A DNA stretch of 64,000 nt from Hymenobacter terrestris (GTDB lineage Bacteria > Bacteroidota > Bacteroidia > Cytophagales > Hymenobacteraceae), in NCBI RefSeq assembly GCF_013377905.1, contig NZ_JABKAV010000011.1, forward strand, positions 34,913-98,912. Direction: 5' to 3'. Below the pieces are notes generated by a model that searched no databases, was not told the origin of the DNA, and saw only the letters and a program-made list of their open reading frames with translations. Each line of letters opens with the position of its first letter. Within the stretch, counting starts at the first letter, position 1. This document shows, piece by piece, positions 1-8,054 of this stretch. The translations under genes and the position numbers were made by a program.

Positions 1-2
1 TT

Positions 3-569
3 TGCCTGCTTCAGCTGTCGTCTTGCCTGAATACGGAGCGCGAAGTGGCCACCTCCCGCAACACCGACCGTCAATTTACGCCTGGCCTGGAGGCCAACCG
101 CGGCCGGGTGAGCGAGCGTACCGTGTTACGTACGGTAAACGCCACCCATAACTTCTCCTCCACCAAGGACAAGGATTCCTTTGTGTTGCAGCTGCGCGGA
201 CCTAAAATTGCTTCGTCGCGGGCTTACTTTATCATCCTCAGCAGCACCGGCGATACGCTACGCCAGGAGGTGATGCCCGCCACCGCCCTTATCCGCGACC
301 AGGACATGACCGATCCGCAGACGGCTACCGTACGCGACAAGGAAATTGCTATTCTGCAGGGCATGAACAGCTTTTTCCGCGACGACCGGTTTGTGCAGCC
401 GGCCGTGCCTAAGGCGGCCGTTCAGCCCGAGAACGTGGATGCCCAGTCGTGGTCGTCGGTGAAAGCCGATAGTCGGGCCATTGGCTTCGATTACCCCTCG
501 GCCGATGGCCGGGAGCGGCGCCTGGCATTCTCCAAGACCCTGAAACGTGCGGTAGTTATTGCCGAATAA
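3..569 (+). CDS. Putative lipoprotein, 5' end outside window
   Basis: The reading frame is open from the first bases of the window, so the true start lies upstream. The first visible residues run LLQLSSC, which fits a lipobox (L-S-S-C) at the end of a lipoprotein signal peptide; the GTG at 45 is therefore probably internal. About 180 mature residues follow, soluble and charged, with no motif I recognise. A bidirectional hairpin at 683-715 separates it from the convergent cluster downstream. Function unknown; it could be an envelope-anchored accessory protein. The coding frame is supported by its length and by typical high-GC codon use. Confidence 0.7.
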   Translation, partial: CLLQLSSCLNTEREVATSRNTDRQFTPGLEANRGRVSERTVLRTVNATHNFSSTKDKDSFVLQLRGPKIASSRAYFIILSSTGDTLRQEVMPATALIRDQDMTDPQTATVRDKEIAILQGMNSFFRDDRFVQPAVPKAAVQPENVDAQSWSSVKADSRAIGFDYPSADGRERRLAFSKTLKRAVVIAE

Positions 570-682
570 GGTCGAGTCAGGCAGACAGCCTGCAGTTTCT
601 GTTCGGACGGGTAAGTGATTGTATAAAAATTAAACTATCTGCACTGCTGCACCAGTGTCCACTGCCCTGTCAGATATACTGC

Positions 683-715
683 AAAGCGCCGCCGGAGCTA
701 TTCCGGCGGCGCTTT
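683..715. terminator. Bidirectional hairpin terminator
   Basis: A 14-bp perfect inverted repeat (683-696 and 702-715) with a 5-nt loop lies between two convergent genes. The arms begin with AAA and end with TTT, so the hairpin can end transcription from either side. Confidence 0.8.
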
Positions 716-805
716 ACATTGCTAGCAAGGATAATGCTCTCTGCAATAATTGTTTGTTAATCAGTTGTTGCAGAAAGTACACTAAGCTGTCAACTCATCA
801 CTCTG

Positions 806-2083
806 CTATGGCATCGTGAAGGCTAGATCGAAGCTGACTAGGTTGGCGTTGAAATTGTTGTTGCGCTGGTAATAGGCGTAGCGCACATCGAGCGACTTGA
901 ATTTGGCCACTTTGCGGCCGCCCTGTCCGTTGCCGAAGGGGGTTTTGAAGCGGCTGATGCCGTACACCGGCGAGTAGCGCAGCCCCAGTCCGAACTTATT
1001 GGCCGAGAAATCCGACAGGTCGTAGTCGGAGGTGTAGAACTCGCTGGCGCTGGAGTGCTGGGCGTAGGGGGCGAAGTACCTGGCCGCCGTTTGGGTGTGG
1101 TAGCGGTAGAATGGGTAAAGCACGAAGAAGGGGGTTACTTTCAGCGGCGTTTCCAGCTCAAAGGTGTGGGCCGAGATACCGAAGTTGTCGTTGTAGAAGC
1201 GGTAAAAGCCCCTTAGCTGCACAAAATCGGAGGCAAAGTAGCTTGCCCGTAACGCCACCGGGTACTTAAAGCGGCGCTGCGGCAACTGCTCTACCTTGGG
1301 GGCCACATTGCCCGGCTCGCGGAAATACACCCGGTGGAAGGACGTGCTCAGCAGCCCGCGCTGGTACACCAGCTCGGTGCTGACGGCAATCTGCAGCCGC
1401 TGGTTGATTACCTGCGAATACACCAGCGACAAATTGTAGCTCTGGCGCTTGTCGGTGGGCACGAGTTGCTGACCAGTGCGCAGTTCGGTGGGATAGATGA
1501 GAGTGGCCTTGTCGAGATACACCTGCCCGGCAACGCTGAACTCGCGGTTGCCGTCGCGGGAGCTCTTGGCCCACGAGCCCGCTACGTTCACCGAGAAGTA
1601 GTCATATTCAGTCGATACGCCGGCTCCCAGCCCGATAGTGCGGCGCTTGGCCTTATTCTCGCGCGAGTAACCGAAATCGGCGTGCAGGCGCGTGTCGCGC
1701 GCCGAAGGGGTGGACAGGAAAAGGCCCTCCACGCCATCAATACGGTCGGTGGAGGCGGAGGCGTAAAAGTCGGCCCCGATGTTGGCCGTGAGCCGGCTGA
1801 CCGTATCGAGCGGGATATTGAGGATGATGGTAGGAGTTACGTCGGTGAGGTACTCGGTGCCGCGCCCGCCCTGCACGGCCCCGTGCGTGCCGTCCTGCTG
1901 GTAGTAGCTCCCCAGGATATTGATTTCGGTTTCGCCCACCGAAGTGCCGGGCGCAGTGGGCTGGAGGCGGAGCGGCACCCCGGAGCCATCGATGCGGTTG
2001 GGCGTAGCGCCCCCCTGGGCCCAAGCCAGGCCAGGCAGCAGTACTACGCAGGCGGCCAGAGTCATCCGACGAAAAAAAGCCAC
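806..2083 (-). CDS. DUF3570 outer-membrane beta-barrel protein
   Basis: Likely an outer-membrane protein of the DUF3570 family: a signal peptide ending in AWAQ is followed by about 400 residues of alternating aromatic and polar strands (repeated short YxxF-like and LxxxYS segments) that end in a C-terminal aromatic stretch (SFDLAFTMP). The GTG at 2083 gives a signal peptide with an RR n-region; ATG 2065 and GTG 2122 are alternatives. It is the last gene of a minus-strand cluster with a thioredoxin-like protein, an ApbE flavin transferase and a DUF4266 lipoprotein. That order suggests a shared envelope redox function. The substrate or electron partner cannot be told from sequence. Confidence 0.85.
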   Translation of the reverse strand: MAFFRRMTLAACVVLLPGLAWAQGGATPNRIDGSGVPLRLQPTAPGTSVGETEINILGSYYQQDGTHGAVQGGRGTEYLTDVTPTIILNIPLDTVSRLTANIGADFYASASTDRIDGVEGLFLSTPSARDTRLHADFGYSRENKAKRRTIGLGAGVSTEYDYFSVNVAGSWAKSSRDGNREFSVAGQVYLDKATLIYPTELRTGQQLVPTDKRQSYNLSLVYSQVINQRLQIAVSTELVYQRGLLSTSFHRVYFREPGNVAPKVEQLPQRRFKYPVALRASYFASDFVQLRGFYRFYNDNFGISAHTFELETPLKVTPFFVLYPFYRYHTQTAARYFAPYAQHSSASEFYTSDYDLSDFSANKFGLGLRYSPVYGISRFKTPFGNGQGGRKVAKFKSLDVRYAYYQRNNNFNANLVSFDLAFTMP

Positions 2084-2161
2084 CTCAATCCAGAATAGAC
2101 ACATACAACAAGCGAAAAGCACATCTTCGAAAAACTACCCCAGCGCAGTGGGCTAAGGGCC

Positions 2162-2410
2162 TTAATTACAGCCGCAACCGCCACCCACCTTGCCGCCGTT
2201 GGCCCCGCCGGCTCCTTCGCGGTACGACTGAAAGTTGGATTCGTAAACCTCTATCCGCTTGTTGGCGAGCTTCATATCCTCGTCGTTGAGGTATACCTTC
2301 TGATACGCGGCCACCGACACGCAGCCCCCCAGGCTACCCGCCGCCAGCAGCAAACCGGCCAGCCCAATTATCGGGCGGCGCACGCAAATAAGAGCTGGAA
2401 TATCGGGCAT
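2162..2410 (-). CDS. DUF4266 small lipoprotein
   Basis: An 82-residue lipoprotein. ATG 2410 gives an n-region with RR, a hydrophobic core and a lipobox SLGGC with the lipidated cysteine near residue 30. The mature part has the YLNDEDM motif and ends in a glycine/cysteine-rich tail (GGGCGCN), both characteristic of DUF4266. The two tail cysteines could bind a metal or form a disulfide (inference). It lies 53 bp downstream of apbE and about 80 bp upstream of the DUF3570 gene, so co-transcription is likely. Its exact role is unknown, but the family travels with ApbE and DUF3570. Confidence 0.85.
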   Translation of the reverse strand: MPDIPALICVRRPIIGLAGLLLAAGSLGGCVSVAAYQKVYLNDEDMKLANKRIEVYESNFQSYREGAGGANGGKVGGGCGCN

Positions 2411-2469
2411 GAGCAAGAAGCAGAAAGCGTGAGGGCGAAGCGCCGGAAAACGTACGGTAAATTACCCGG

Positions 2470-3513
2470 TTACGGTTGGCGGGTTGCCGGCACCGGGGCG
2501 CTGTTGCGGTAGTAGTTGATCTGCATGTTTTTGGAAACCAGCGTGCGGTTGTCGTCGGTAATCAGGGTGCAGTCGACGCCCTTGAGTTGGTTGATGAAGG
2601 CCAGGCCCTCCACGGGGCCCTTCACGAACACTACTTCATCGAGGCAGTCGGCCAGCTCCACATCGGAACAGATGATGGTGACGGAGCGCAGGCCAGTGGC
2701 GGGCAGGCCAGTGGCGGGGTTGATAATGTGGCCGTACACCCTGCCGCCCGACGTGAAGTACTGCTCGTAGTTGCCGGCCGTTACCACGGCCACATCGGTT
2801 ACCTGCACCCAGCTCGAAATGCTGCCGGGGTGGTCGGGGTTGCCGATGGCCACGCGCCAGAGCGAGCCATCGGCCTGCCGGCCCCAGCACAGAATATCGC
2901 CCGAGCCGTTGAGCAGGCCACCTTTGATGCCAAGCTTATCGAGCATCTGCCGGGCTCGCCGGATGCCGTAGCCCTGCAGCACCCCAGCCAGATTGATGCG
3001 CATGCCCTTCTCCTGGAGCATAACGGTGCGCCGGGCGGGGTCGAGCAGCACGTGGCGGTAGTTGATGCGGGCCACGGCGGCCCGGCGCACGGCTTCGGGC
3101 GGCAGCGGGTGCTCCTGCCGGTCGAAGCGGTAAATTTTGTCGGCCGAGGCGAAGGTGATGTCAAAGGCCCCGCCGCTCAAAGCCGAAATTCGGAGGGTAC
3201 GCTCAATCAGGTCGTACACCTCCTGGTCAACTACTACCGGGTGCAGGCCGGCGGCCCGGTTGATCTGCGTGATTTGGGAAGTGGAATCCCAGAATGACAT
3301 AAGCCGGTCGATGCGGCGGGTTTCAGCAATGGCGGCGTTGAGCGCAGTCCAGCCCAGCGTATCGTTGTCGGCCACCACCGTGTAGGTGAAGTGTGAGCCC
3401 ATGAGTTGGGCCTGCTTGCTGAAATTGCGCAGCTGAGCGGCTGCGTTCATGGGTTGCCAAGGCAGCAACAGCGCCAGCAGCCACAAAAAACGGAGCAAGG
3501 AGGCGGCATGCAT
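2470..3513 (-). CDS. apbE: FAD:protein FMN transferase (ApbE family)
   Basis: A 347-residue exported ApbE-like protein; this family transfers FMN from FAD onto Ser/Thr of extracytoplasmic redox proteins. It has an N-terminal signal peptide (cleavage after about residue 26, AAAQ). It also shows family features: LMGSHFTYTV near the mature N-terminus, the SGGAFDITFASA segment, NGSGDILCWG in the nucleotide-binding region and HIINPATGLPATGLRSVTI near the C-terminus, where TGLRSVT sits in the metal-binding part. The length is normal for the family. It is the second gene of the thioredoxin-apbE-DUF4266-DUF3570 cluster. Its flavinylation target is not obvious among the neighbours. Confidence 0.92.
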   Translation of the reverse strand: MHAASLLRFLWLLALLLPWQPMNAAAQLRNFSKQAQLMGSHFTYTVVADNDTLGWTALNAAIAETRRIDRLMSFWDSTSQITQINRAAGLHPVVVDQEVYDLIERTLRISALSGGAFDITFASADKIYRFDRQEHPLPPEAVRRAAVARINYRHVLLDPARRTVMLQEKGMRINLAGVLQGYGIRRARQMLDKLGIKGGLLNGSGDILCWGRQADGSLWRVAIGNPDHPGSISSWVQVTDVAVVTAGNYEQYFTSGGRVYGHIINPATGLPATGLRSVTIICSDVELADCLDEVVFVKGPVEGLAFINQLKGVDCTLITDDNRTLVSKNMQINYYRNSAPVPATRQP

Positions 3514-3592
3514 AGCAAATGGGATAATCGGAGCCGAAAAGAACTGATTGGTGGTGCTATTCGGGCAGCATCGACCAAGGCAAGAGGACGCT

Positions 3593-4078
3593 CTATTTGC
3601 GGGCCAGCAGGGCGGTGAGGTGCGCTTCGTAGGCGGCCTCGCCGCCGGGCCGGTAGCCGGTTTTGGCCAATACCTTGCCTTCAGGCGAAATCAAGATTAC
3701 CAGTGGAAAGGAACCCTCCTGGTTGAATTTGGAGGCGGCCAGCTCGTTTTGTTTTTGCTGCTCAGCCGACAGCTTGTTCTTCTTGCTACGCGGGAAATCG
3801 AAGTGCGCCAGCACAAACCTGTCGCGGGCAAACTGCTCGAAGGCCGGCGTATCAAACACTTCCTGCTTCAGCATAATGCAGGGCTTGCACCAGTCGGAGC
3901 CCGAAAAAACAGCCAGCACGGGCCGGTTGGTGGCCTTAGCCTGCTGCATGGCTGCCTCCAGGCTACTACCCCAGGCAGCAACGGGCACGGCCGCCGCAGA
4001 AGTCGTCTGGGCAAAACCAGTTGATGCCAAGCCTGATTCAGCTGCCAGCAAAGCAGTTGCGAAAAGTAAAACGCGCAT
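3593..4078 (-). CDS. Thioredoxin-like protein, exported
   Basis: A 161-residue protein starting at ATG 4078 with a signal peptide ending near GFAQ. The thioredoxin fold carries the active-site motif WCKPC at about residues 63-67, preceded by PVLAVFSGSD, and a later cis-proline segment FPLVILISPEGKVL. This is the periplasmic thiol-reductase type often annotated as thioredoxin family or DUF255-like. It is the first gene of the cluster with apbE, DUF4266 and DUF3570, so it may keep the cysteine-rich DUF4266 lipoprotein reduced (inference). A longer upstream frame to 4183 has no plausible start context. Confidence 0.88.
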   Translation of the reverse strand: MRVLLFATALLAAESGLASTGFAQTTSAAAVPVAAWGSSLEAAMQQAKATNRPVLAVFSGSDWCKPCIMLKQEVFDTPAFEQFARDRFVLAHFDFPRSKKNKLSAEQQKQNELAASKFNQEGSFPLVILISPEGKVLAKTGYRPGGEAAYEAHLTALLARK

Positions 4079-4281
4079 AAGTAGGTAGTAGAAAGAGGTA
4101 AGATACAGCGGCCGTAGCCACATACGAAGCAACTGCTGATCTGGAGTAAAACAGGAACGCGGAACAACTTCCGAAAAAGCCACTCCGCGTTATTACTCTA
4201 ATCACCGGCTCAAACCTACGGGCAACTTCATGAAGGCCGAAGGAAGAACCGGAAAAAATAGGCGCGAATTATCCCGGCCAT

Positions 4282-5616
4282 TTATCCGGCCTTAACCCAG
4301 CCGGTGCGGCCGTTGGCCTGGCGCACGAGGCGGTAGCCCCCAAACTCGCCCAGCACGGCCACGGCGGTTTGGGCCGGCAAGGCTGCTACGGCCGGTGCGT
4401 CGGGTAGTGGGAAGGAGCGCAGCTCGGCCTCGGCCGTCAGCTTTTCACGGCGCAGCGGTACGGCAGTCCGCACAGCCGGGGCAGGTACGAAGCCGCTGCC
4501 GCCGCCGGGTAGCTGCACCCGCAACCAGCCGGGCACGGCGCCCAGCACCAGCAGCGGGATGGTAGGCGTGGCGATATGGCCCGCCAAGCCCGCCGCGTTA
4601 GTGGCTGGTGCGGGGCGCAACGGGAGTCGTGGGGCGCGTACGCGTACGTACTGGCCCAGCTCGGCGGGCAGCTTCTTCGGCGTTGTAGCTGGCGCATCGG
4701 CCTTACGCACAAAGGGTAGCGGATCGAGGGCGCCGCTGCGGTACACGCCGAAGTGCAGGTGGGGCGGCGTAGTGCGGGCGTTGCCGGTGTTGCCCACTAG
4801 CCCCAGCGTGTCGCCCAGGCGCACGCGCTGGCCGGGCTGCACCAGCTGCTTATCGAGGTGGGCGTAATAGAGGTGGGCGTTGAAATCGGCGGTGGAAAGC
4901 CACACAACCCGGCCACCCAGCGGAGTCTCGTTTACCCGCGTAACGATGCCAGCAGCCGCGGCGACGGCAGGCGTACCGCGGGCGGCAAAAATATCGACGC
5001 CCTCGTGGCGGCGGGCCCCGCCGTCGCGCCCCGCGCCCCAGAACGAGCCGATAGCCTTATCAGACTTGCCCTGCACCGGGAAGCTCAGGGTGGGCTCGCG
5101 GCGGATGCTGAGCGTGTAGCGCCCCCCGCGCAGCAGCTCGGGCTGCACCCGCAATAGGTGCTGGCGGTCGGCCTCCACCACGTAGCGAAACGAGAGGCTG
5201 GTTGTGTCGGCGGCCATCAGGTGCCGGGGCGCGGGCTGATCGGGGCTCAGCTCGAAAGCATCGAGAAACACGCGGGGCGCGGCCGTGCCGGGAGCCAGCG
5301 TGAGGCTGACCTGGATAGCCTCACCCGCCCGCACACCGTAGCGCAGGCCCAGCGCCACGGCCCGGTCGGCCGGAAAAAAGCCCGATTCCTGGTAGGGCAG
5401 CTTCACGGTGAGCGAGTCGCGCAACGCCTGTTCGGCGGCCCGGAGCCAGTCGCGACCCAGGGCCGTTTCGGCGAGGCCCGACTGTTGCAGGCGGCGGGCG
5501 TAGGTTTCGTGGGGCGTGGTTTGCTGAAAGAGGCCGCGCAGGGTTTGGTTCTGGCTACAAGCACTCAACAACGTAATCAATAACAGAAAAGGCAGGGCGC
5601 GAAGGCGGTGCAGCAT
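4282..5616 (-). CDS. M23 (LytM) endopeptidase lipoprotein with C-terminal SH3-like region
   Basis: A 444-residue protein starting at ATG 5616, with a lipobox LLSAC (Cys20). The middle holds a complete M23 zinc-peptidase core: the HEGVD motif, the AGIV strand, YYAHLD, GLVGNTG and the HLHFGVY metal motif. These enzymes cut peptide cross-links in peptidoglycan. The last ~130 residues contain two bacterial SH3-like segments (RVRAPRLPLRPAP and a second ending GYRLVRQANGRTGWVKAG) that probably bind the wall. It is monocistronic and divergent from the HMG-CoA lyase gene. All zinc ligands are present, so it is probably an active hydrolase anchored to a membrane. Confidence 0.9.
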   Translation of the reverse strand: MLHRLRALPFLLLITLLSACSQNQTLRGLFQQTTPHETYARRLQQSGLAETALGRDWLRAAEQALRDSLTVKLPYQESGFFPADRAVALGLRYGVRAGEAIQVSLTLAPGTAAPRVFLDAFELSPDQPAPRHLMAADTTSLSFRYVVEADRQHLLRVQPELLRGGRYTLSIRREPTLSFPVQGKSDKAIGSFWGAGRDGGARRHEGVDIFAARGTPAVAAAAGIVTRVNETPLGGRVVWLSTADFNAHLYYAHLDKQLVQPGQRVRLGDTLGLVGNTGNARTTPPHLHFGVYRSGALDPLPFVRKADAPATTPKKLPAELGQYVRVRAPRLPLRPAPATNAAGLAGHIATPTIPLLVLGAVPGWLRVQLPGGGSGFVPAPAVRTAVPLRREKLTAEAELRSFPLPDAPAVAALPAQTAVAVLGEFGGYRLVRQANGRTGWVKAG

Positions 5617-5928
5617 GAAGCGAGCGGGGAGGAGTAGAGCGATACTAGAAGTGACTGTTTCAACCCCGAAACGAGCCGGGTAGTTCGCTAGCAAGCTGTG
5701 GGCCCGGCAGGAAGCCCGGAGCGCTGATAGCAGTATCCGATAAAAAGGTCGCGCAGCAAAAGACCGTAGGTTAACCCAGCTTTCACAAACCTTTCGTTAA
5801 CGGCTTGCTGATTTTGATCGTGAAGGGCGGCCGCTACGGAGTGGTGGACTGTTAGCAGGAGCGGAGCTGGAGTGAGGCTGGGGTTGTCGGGGCAGGGTTT
5901 ATCTTTGCGCTCCACCCACTTCCCGCCC
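5617..5928. other. Divergent intergenic region
   Basis: A 312-bp gap between two divergent genes. It holds a -7 promoter element for the plus-strand gene at 5900-5907. A minus-strand open frame here (5688-5930) has no family resemblance and lies over the promoter, so I read the region as regulatory DNA only. Confidence 0.5.
5900..5907 (+). promoter_or_regulatory. Bacteroidota -7 element TATCTTTG
   Basis: TATCTTTG matches the TAnnTTTG consensus exactly and lies 21 bp before the ATG of the HMG-CoA lyase gene, predicting a leader of about 15 nt. No well-spaced -33 TTG is present; the nearest TTG is 13 bp upstream. Confidence 0.6.
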
Positions 5929-6783
5929 ATGCTCTACCTCACCGAATGCCCCCGCGACGCGATGCAGGGCTGGCCCACGTTCATACCGACCACCGATAAA
6001 ATAGACTACCTGAACGCCCTGCTGAAAGTCGGCTTCAGTACGCTCGATTTCGGCTCTTTCGTTTCGCCCAAGGCCATTCCGCAGCTTGCCGACACAGCCG
6101 AGGTGCTGGAAGCACTCGACCTGAGCCAGTCGGGTACCATGCTGCTGGCCATTGTGGCCAACCTGCGCGGGGCCGAAACGGCTGCCAGCCACCCGCAAAT
6201 CCGCTACATCGGCTTCCCGCTGTCGGTGTCCGAAACGTTTCAACAGCGTAACACCAACAAAAGCATTGCCCAGGCCCTCGATGATGTGGCCCGCATGCAG
6301 GAAATCTGCGCCCGCACCGGCCAGCAGCAGGTGGTGTACCTGAGCATGGGCTTCGGCAACCCCTACGGCGACGCCTGGAGCCCGGCTGTGCTCGGCGAGT
6401 TCACGCAGAAGCTCGACGCGCTGGGCGTGGGCATTGTGGCGCTGTCCGACACCATCGGGGCCAGCACGCCGGCTACCATCGCGCCCGCTTTCCGCGAGCT
6501 GACGGCCGCTTACCCGCATATCCGGTTTGGGGCCCACCTGCACACCACGCCCGATACCTGGCAGGAGAAAGTGCAGGCCGCCTACGAGGCCGGCTGCCGC
6601 CACTTTGATGGGGCACTGGGCGGCTACGGCGGCTGCCCGATGGCGGCCGATGAGCTCACCGGAAATATGCCCACCGAGCGGCTCCTAGAGTTTTCGACCC
6701 AAGTCGGGCTGGAGCCGGGCGTGAACCTGGAGGCGCTGAATGAGGCCATGCGGCTGAATCAGCGCATCTTTGCGGGGCACTAG
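5929..6783 (+). CDS. Hydroxymethylglutaryl-CoA lyase
   Basis: A 284-residue TIM-barrel enzyme that splits HMG-CoA into acetoacetate and acetyl-CoA, the last step of leucine breakdown. ATG 5929 starts directly at the family motif LTECPRDAMQGW (variant of E-x-x-RDGxQ). It also shows DFGSFVSPKAIPQ, the metal-binding HLHTT motif and the GGYGGCP loop with the catalytic cysteine. The next gene is an Fe-S protein of the LutA type, after a 40-bp inverted repeat, so the two are probably separate units. The variant ECPRDAMQ start motif is usual for Bacteroidota lyases. Other HMGL-like family members cannot be fully excluded. Confidence 0.9.
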   Translation: MLYLTECPRDAMQGWPTFIPTTDKIDYLNALLKVGFSTLDFGSFVSPKAIPQLADTAEVLEALDLSQSGTMLLAIVANLRGAETAASHPQIRYIGFPLSVSETFQQRNTNKSIAQALDDVARMQEICARTGQQQVVYLSMGFGNPYGDAWSPAVLGEFTQKLDALGVGIVALSDTIGASTPATIAPAFRELTAAYPHIRFGAHLHTTPDTWQEKVQAAYEAGCRHFDGALGGYGGCPMAADELTGNMPTERLLEFSTQVGLEPGVNLEALNEAMRLNQRIFAGH

Positions 6784-6787
6784 TTCA

Positions 6788-6881
6788 CTGTCATCCTGAG
6801 CGGAGCGAAGGACCTGGAAAGAAGCTGACGTCATTGCTCAGCAGCTTCTTTCCAGGTCCTTCGCTCCGCTCAGGATGACAG
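6788..6881. repeat. 40-bp perfect inverted repeat (dispersed palindrome type)
   Basis: Arms 6788-6827 and 6842-6881 are exact reverse complements over 40 bp with a 14-nt loop. The arm contains TGAGCGGAGCGAAGGACCT. It lies just after the HMG-CoA lyase stop and could act as a terminator, but it is far longer than needed. A related palindrome sharing TGAGC-n5-CGAAG lies at 27519-27606, suggesting a dispersed repeat family. Confidence 0.85.
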
Positions 6882-6910
6882 GTTTATTCGCTGCTTATTA
6901 GACCTGCCCC

Positions 6911-7645
6911 ATGCATACCGCCGTCGATATATTCATTCCCTGCTTCGTAGATCAGCTTTTCCCGCACACCGCCATGAACATGGTGAAGGTGCTGGAGGCC
7001 GTGGGCTGCGAGGTACATTACAACCCCAACCAAACCTGCTGCGGGCAGCCAGCCTACAACGCGGGCTATAAAACCGAGAGCTGCGACGTGGCCCGCAAGT
7101 TTCTCACCGACTTTCCAACCGAGCAGGAGCGCTACATCGTGAGCCCCTCGGCTTCCTGCATCGGCATGGTGCGCAACACCTACGCCGACCTGTTCGAGGG
7201 CACGCCCGACGCCGGCCGCTACCACGGCGTGCAGCGCCGGGCCTTCGAGCTGACCGAGTTTCTGGTAGATGTGCTGGGAATCACCAGCATTCCGGGGGCA
7301 AACCTCAGTGGCAAGTACACCTACCACGACTCCTGCGCGGCCCTGCGCGAGTGCGGTATCCGCGCGGCCCCACGCCAGCTACTCGATGGTGTGGCGGGCC
7401 TGGAACGCCTCGAAATGGCCGAAACTGAAACCTGCTGCGGCTTCGGCGGCACCTTCGCCGTGAAATTCGAAGCCATATCGGTGGCTATGGCCGAGCAGAA
7501 GGTCGAGCACGCCCTAGCCACCGGCGCCGACTACCTAATCAGCACCGACACCAGCTGCCTGATGCACCTCGACGCCTACATCCGCCGCGAGAAAAAGCCC
7601 ATCAAAACCCTGCACATCGCCGACGTGCTGGCCAGTGGTTGGTAA
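6911..7645 (+). CDS. (Fe-S)-binding protein, LutA/YkgE type
   Basis: A 244-residue protein with two copies of the CCG domain: TCCGQPAYNAG in the first half and TCCGFGGTFAVK in the second, plus the N-terminal IPCFVDQLFP motif. These cysteine-rich domains bind an iron-sulfur cluster in lactate-utilisation (LutA/LldE) and heterodisulfide-reductase-like proteins. No lutB or lutC follows, so it stands alone here. A role in L-lactate oxidation is the family expectation; without partners this stays open. Confidence 0.88.
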   Translation: MHTAVDIFIPCFVDQLFPHTAMNMVKVLEAVGCEVHYNPNQTCCGQPAYNAGYKTESCDVARKFLTDFPTEQERYIVSPSASCIGMVRNTYADLFEGTPDAGRYHGVQRRAFELTEFLVDVLGITSIPGANLSGKYTYHDSCAALRECGIRAAPRQLLDGVAGLERLEMAETETCCGFGGTFAVKFEAISVAMAEQKVEHALATGADYLISTDTSCLMHLDAYIRREKKPIKTLHIADVLASGW

Positions 7646-7680
7646 CAAAGCTTTTGTAGTTTCATTAAGCCATTGCATTA

Positions 7681-7974
7681 ATGTTGAGTATCTTCCGTCG
7701 TCGCCTTTGGAGCACTATCGCCGTCGGATTTTATGGCTTGTGGTGGGCGTTCGTGGTTAATTGGTTTGCAAATGGTTCGGCCAATTATCCAGCATCCTGC
7801 GGAGCCGCAAACGGCGCATTGGTGATCTTAACGCTTGGGTTAGTTGCCATATTTGTGCTGGCGCTGGGAGGTCTGAGTCTGTTTAACAGAGGGCAGAAGC
7901 GCAGGGATTACGTGGTATTATTAGGCATAGCACTAACGCCCCTGCTGTACGTATTTTGTTCGACCCTAATTTGA
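7681..7974 (+). CDS. Small membrane protein of unknown function
   Basis: A 97-residue protein with three hydrophobic segments (about residues 12-30, 45-68 and 79-95) separated by short polar loops, including NRGQKRRDY before the last segment; this predicts an inner-membrane protein. I recognise no family. It starts 36 bp after the Fe-S protein gene and ends before a strong bidirectional hairpin. The local base composition is less GC-rich than its neighbours, which could mean recent acquisition. Confidence 0.6.
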   Translation: MLSIFRRRLWSTIAVGFYGLWWAFVVNWFANGSANYPASCGAANGALVILTLGLVAIFVLALGGLSLFNRGQKRRDYVVLLGIALTPLLYVFCSTLI

Positions 7975-7990
7975 GTACAGACGGAACGGA

Positions 7991-8039
7991 GAAAATCCGC
8001 ATATACCCGACCATAAGGGTCGGGTATATGCGGATTTTC
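7991..8039. terminator. Bidirectional terminator, 22-bp stem
   Basis: Perfect 22-bp inverted repeat (7991-8012 and 8018-8039) with a 5-nt loop; the arms start with GAAAA and end with TTTTC. It separates the convergent small membrane protein gene and dapA. Confidence 0.88.
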
Positions 8040-8054
8040 CGAGTCAAAACTCTA

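Noticed and set aside
5688..5930. 80-codon minus-strand frame before the HMG-CoA lyase
   Set aside because: It lies over the promoter of the lyase, lacks a family match and has a weak start.
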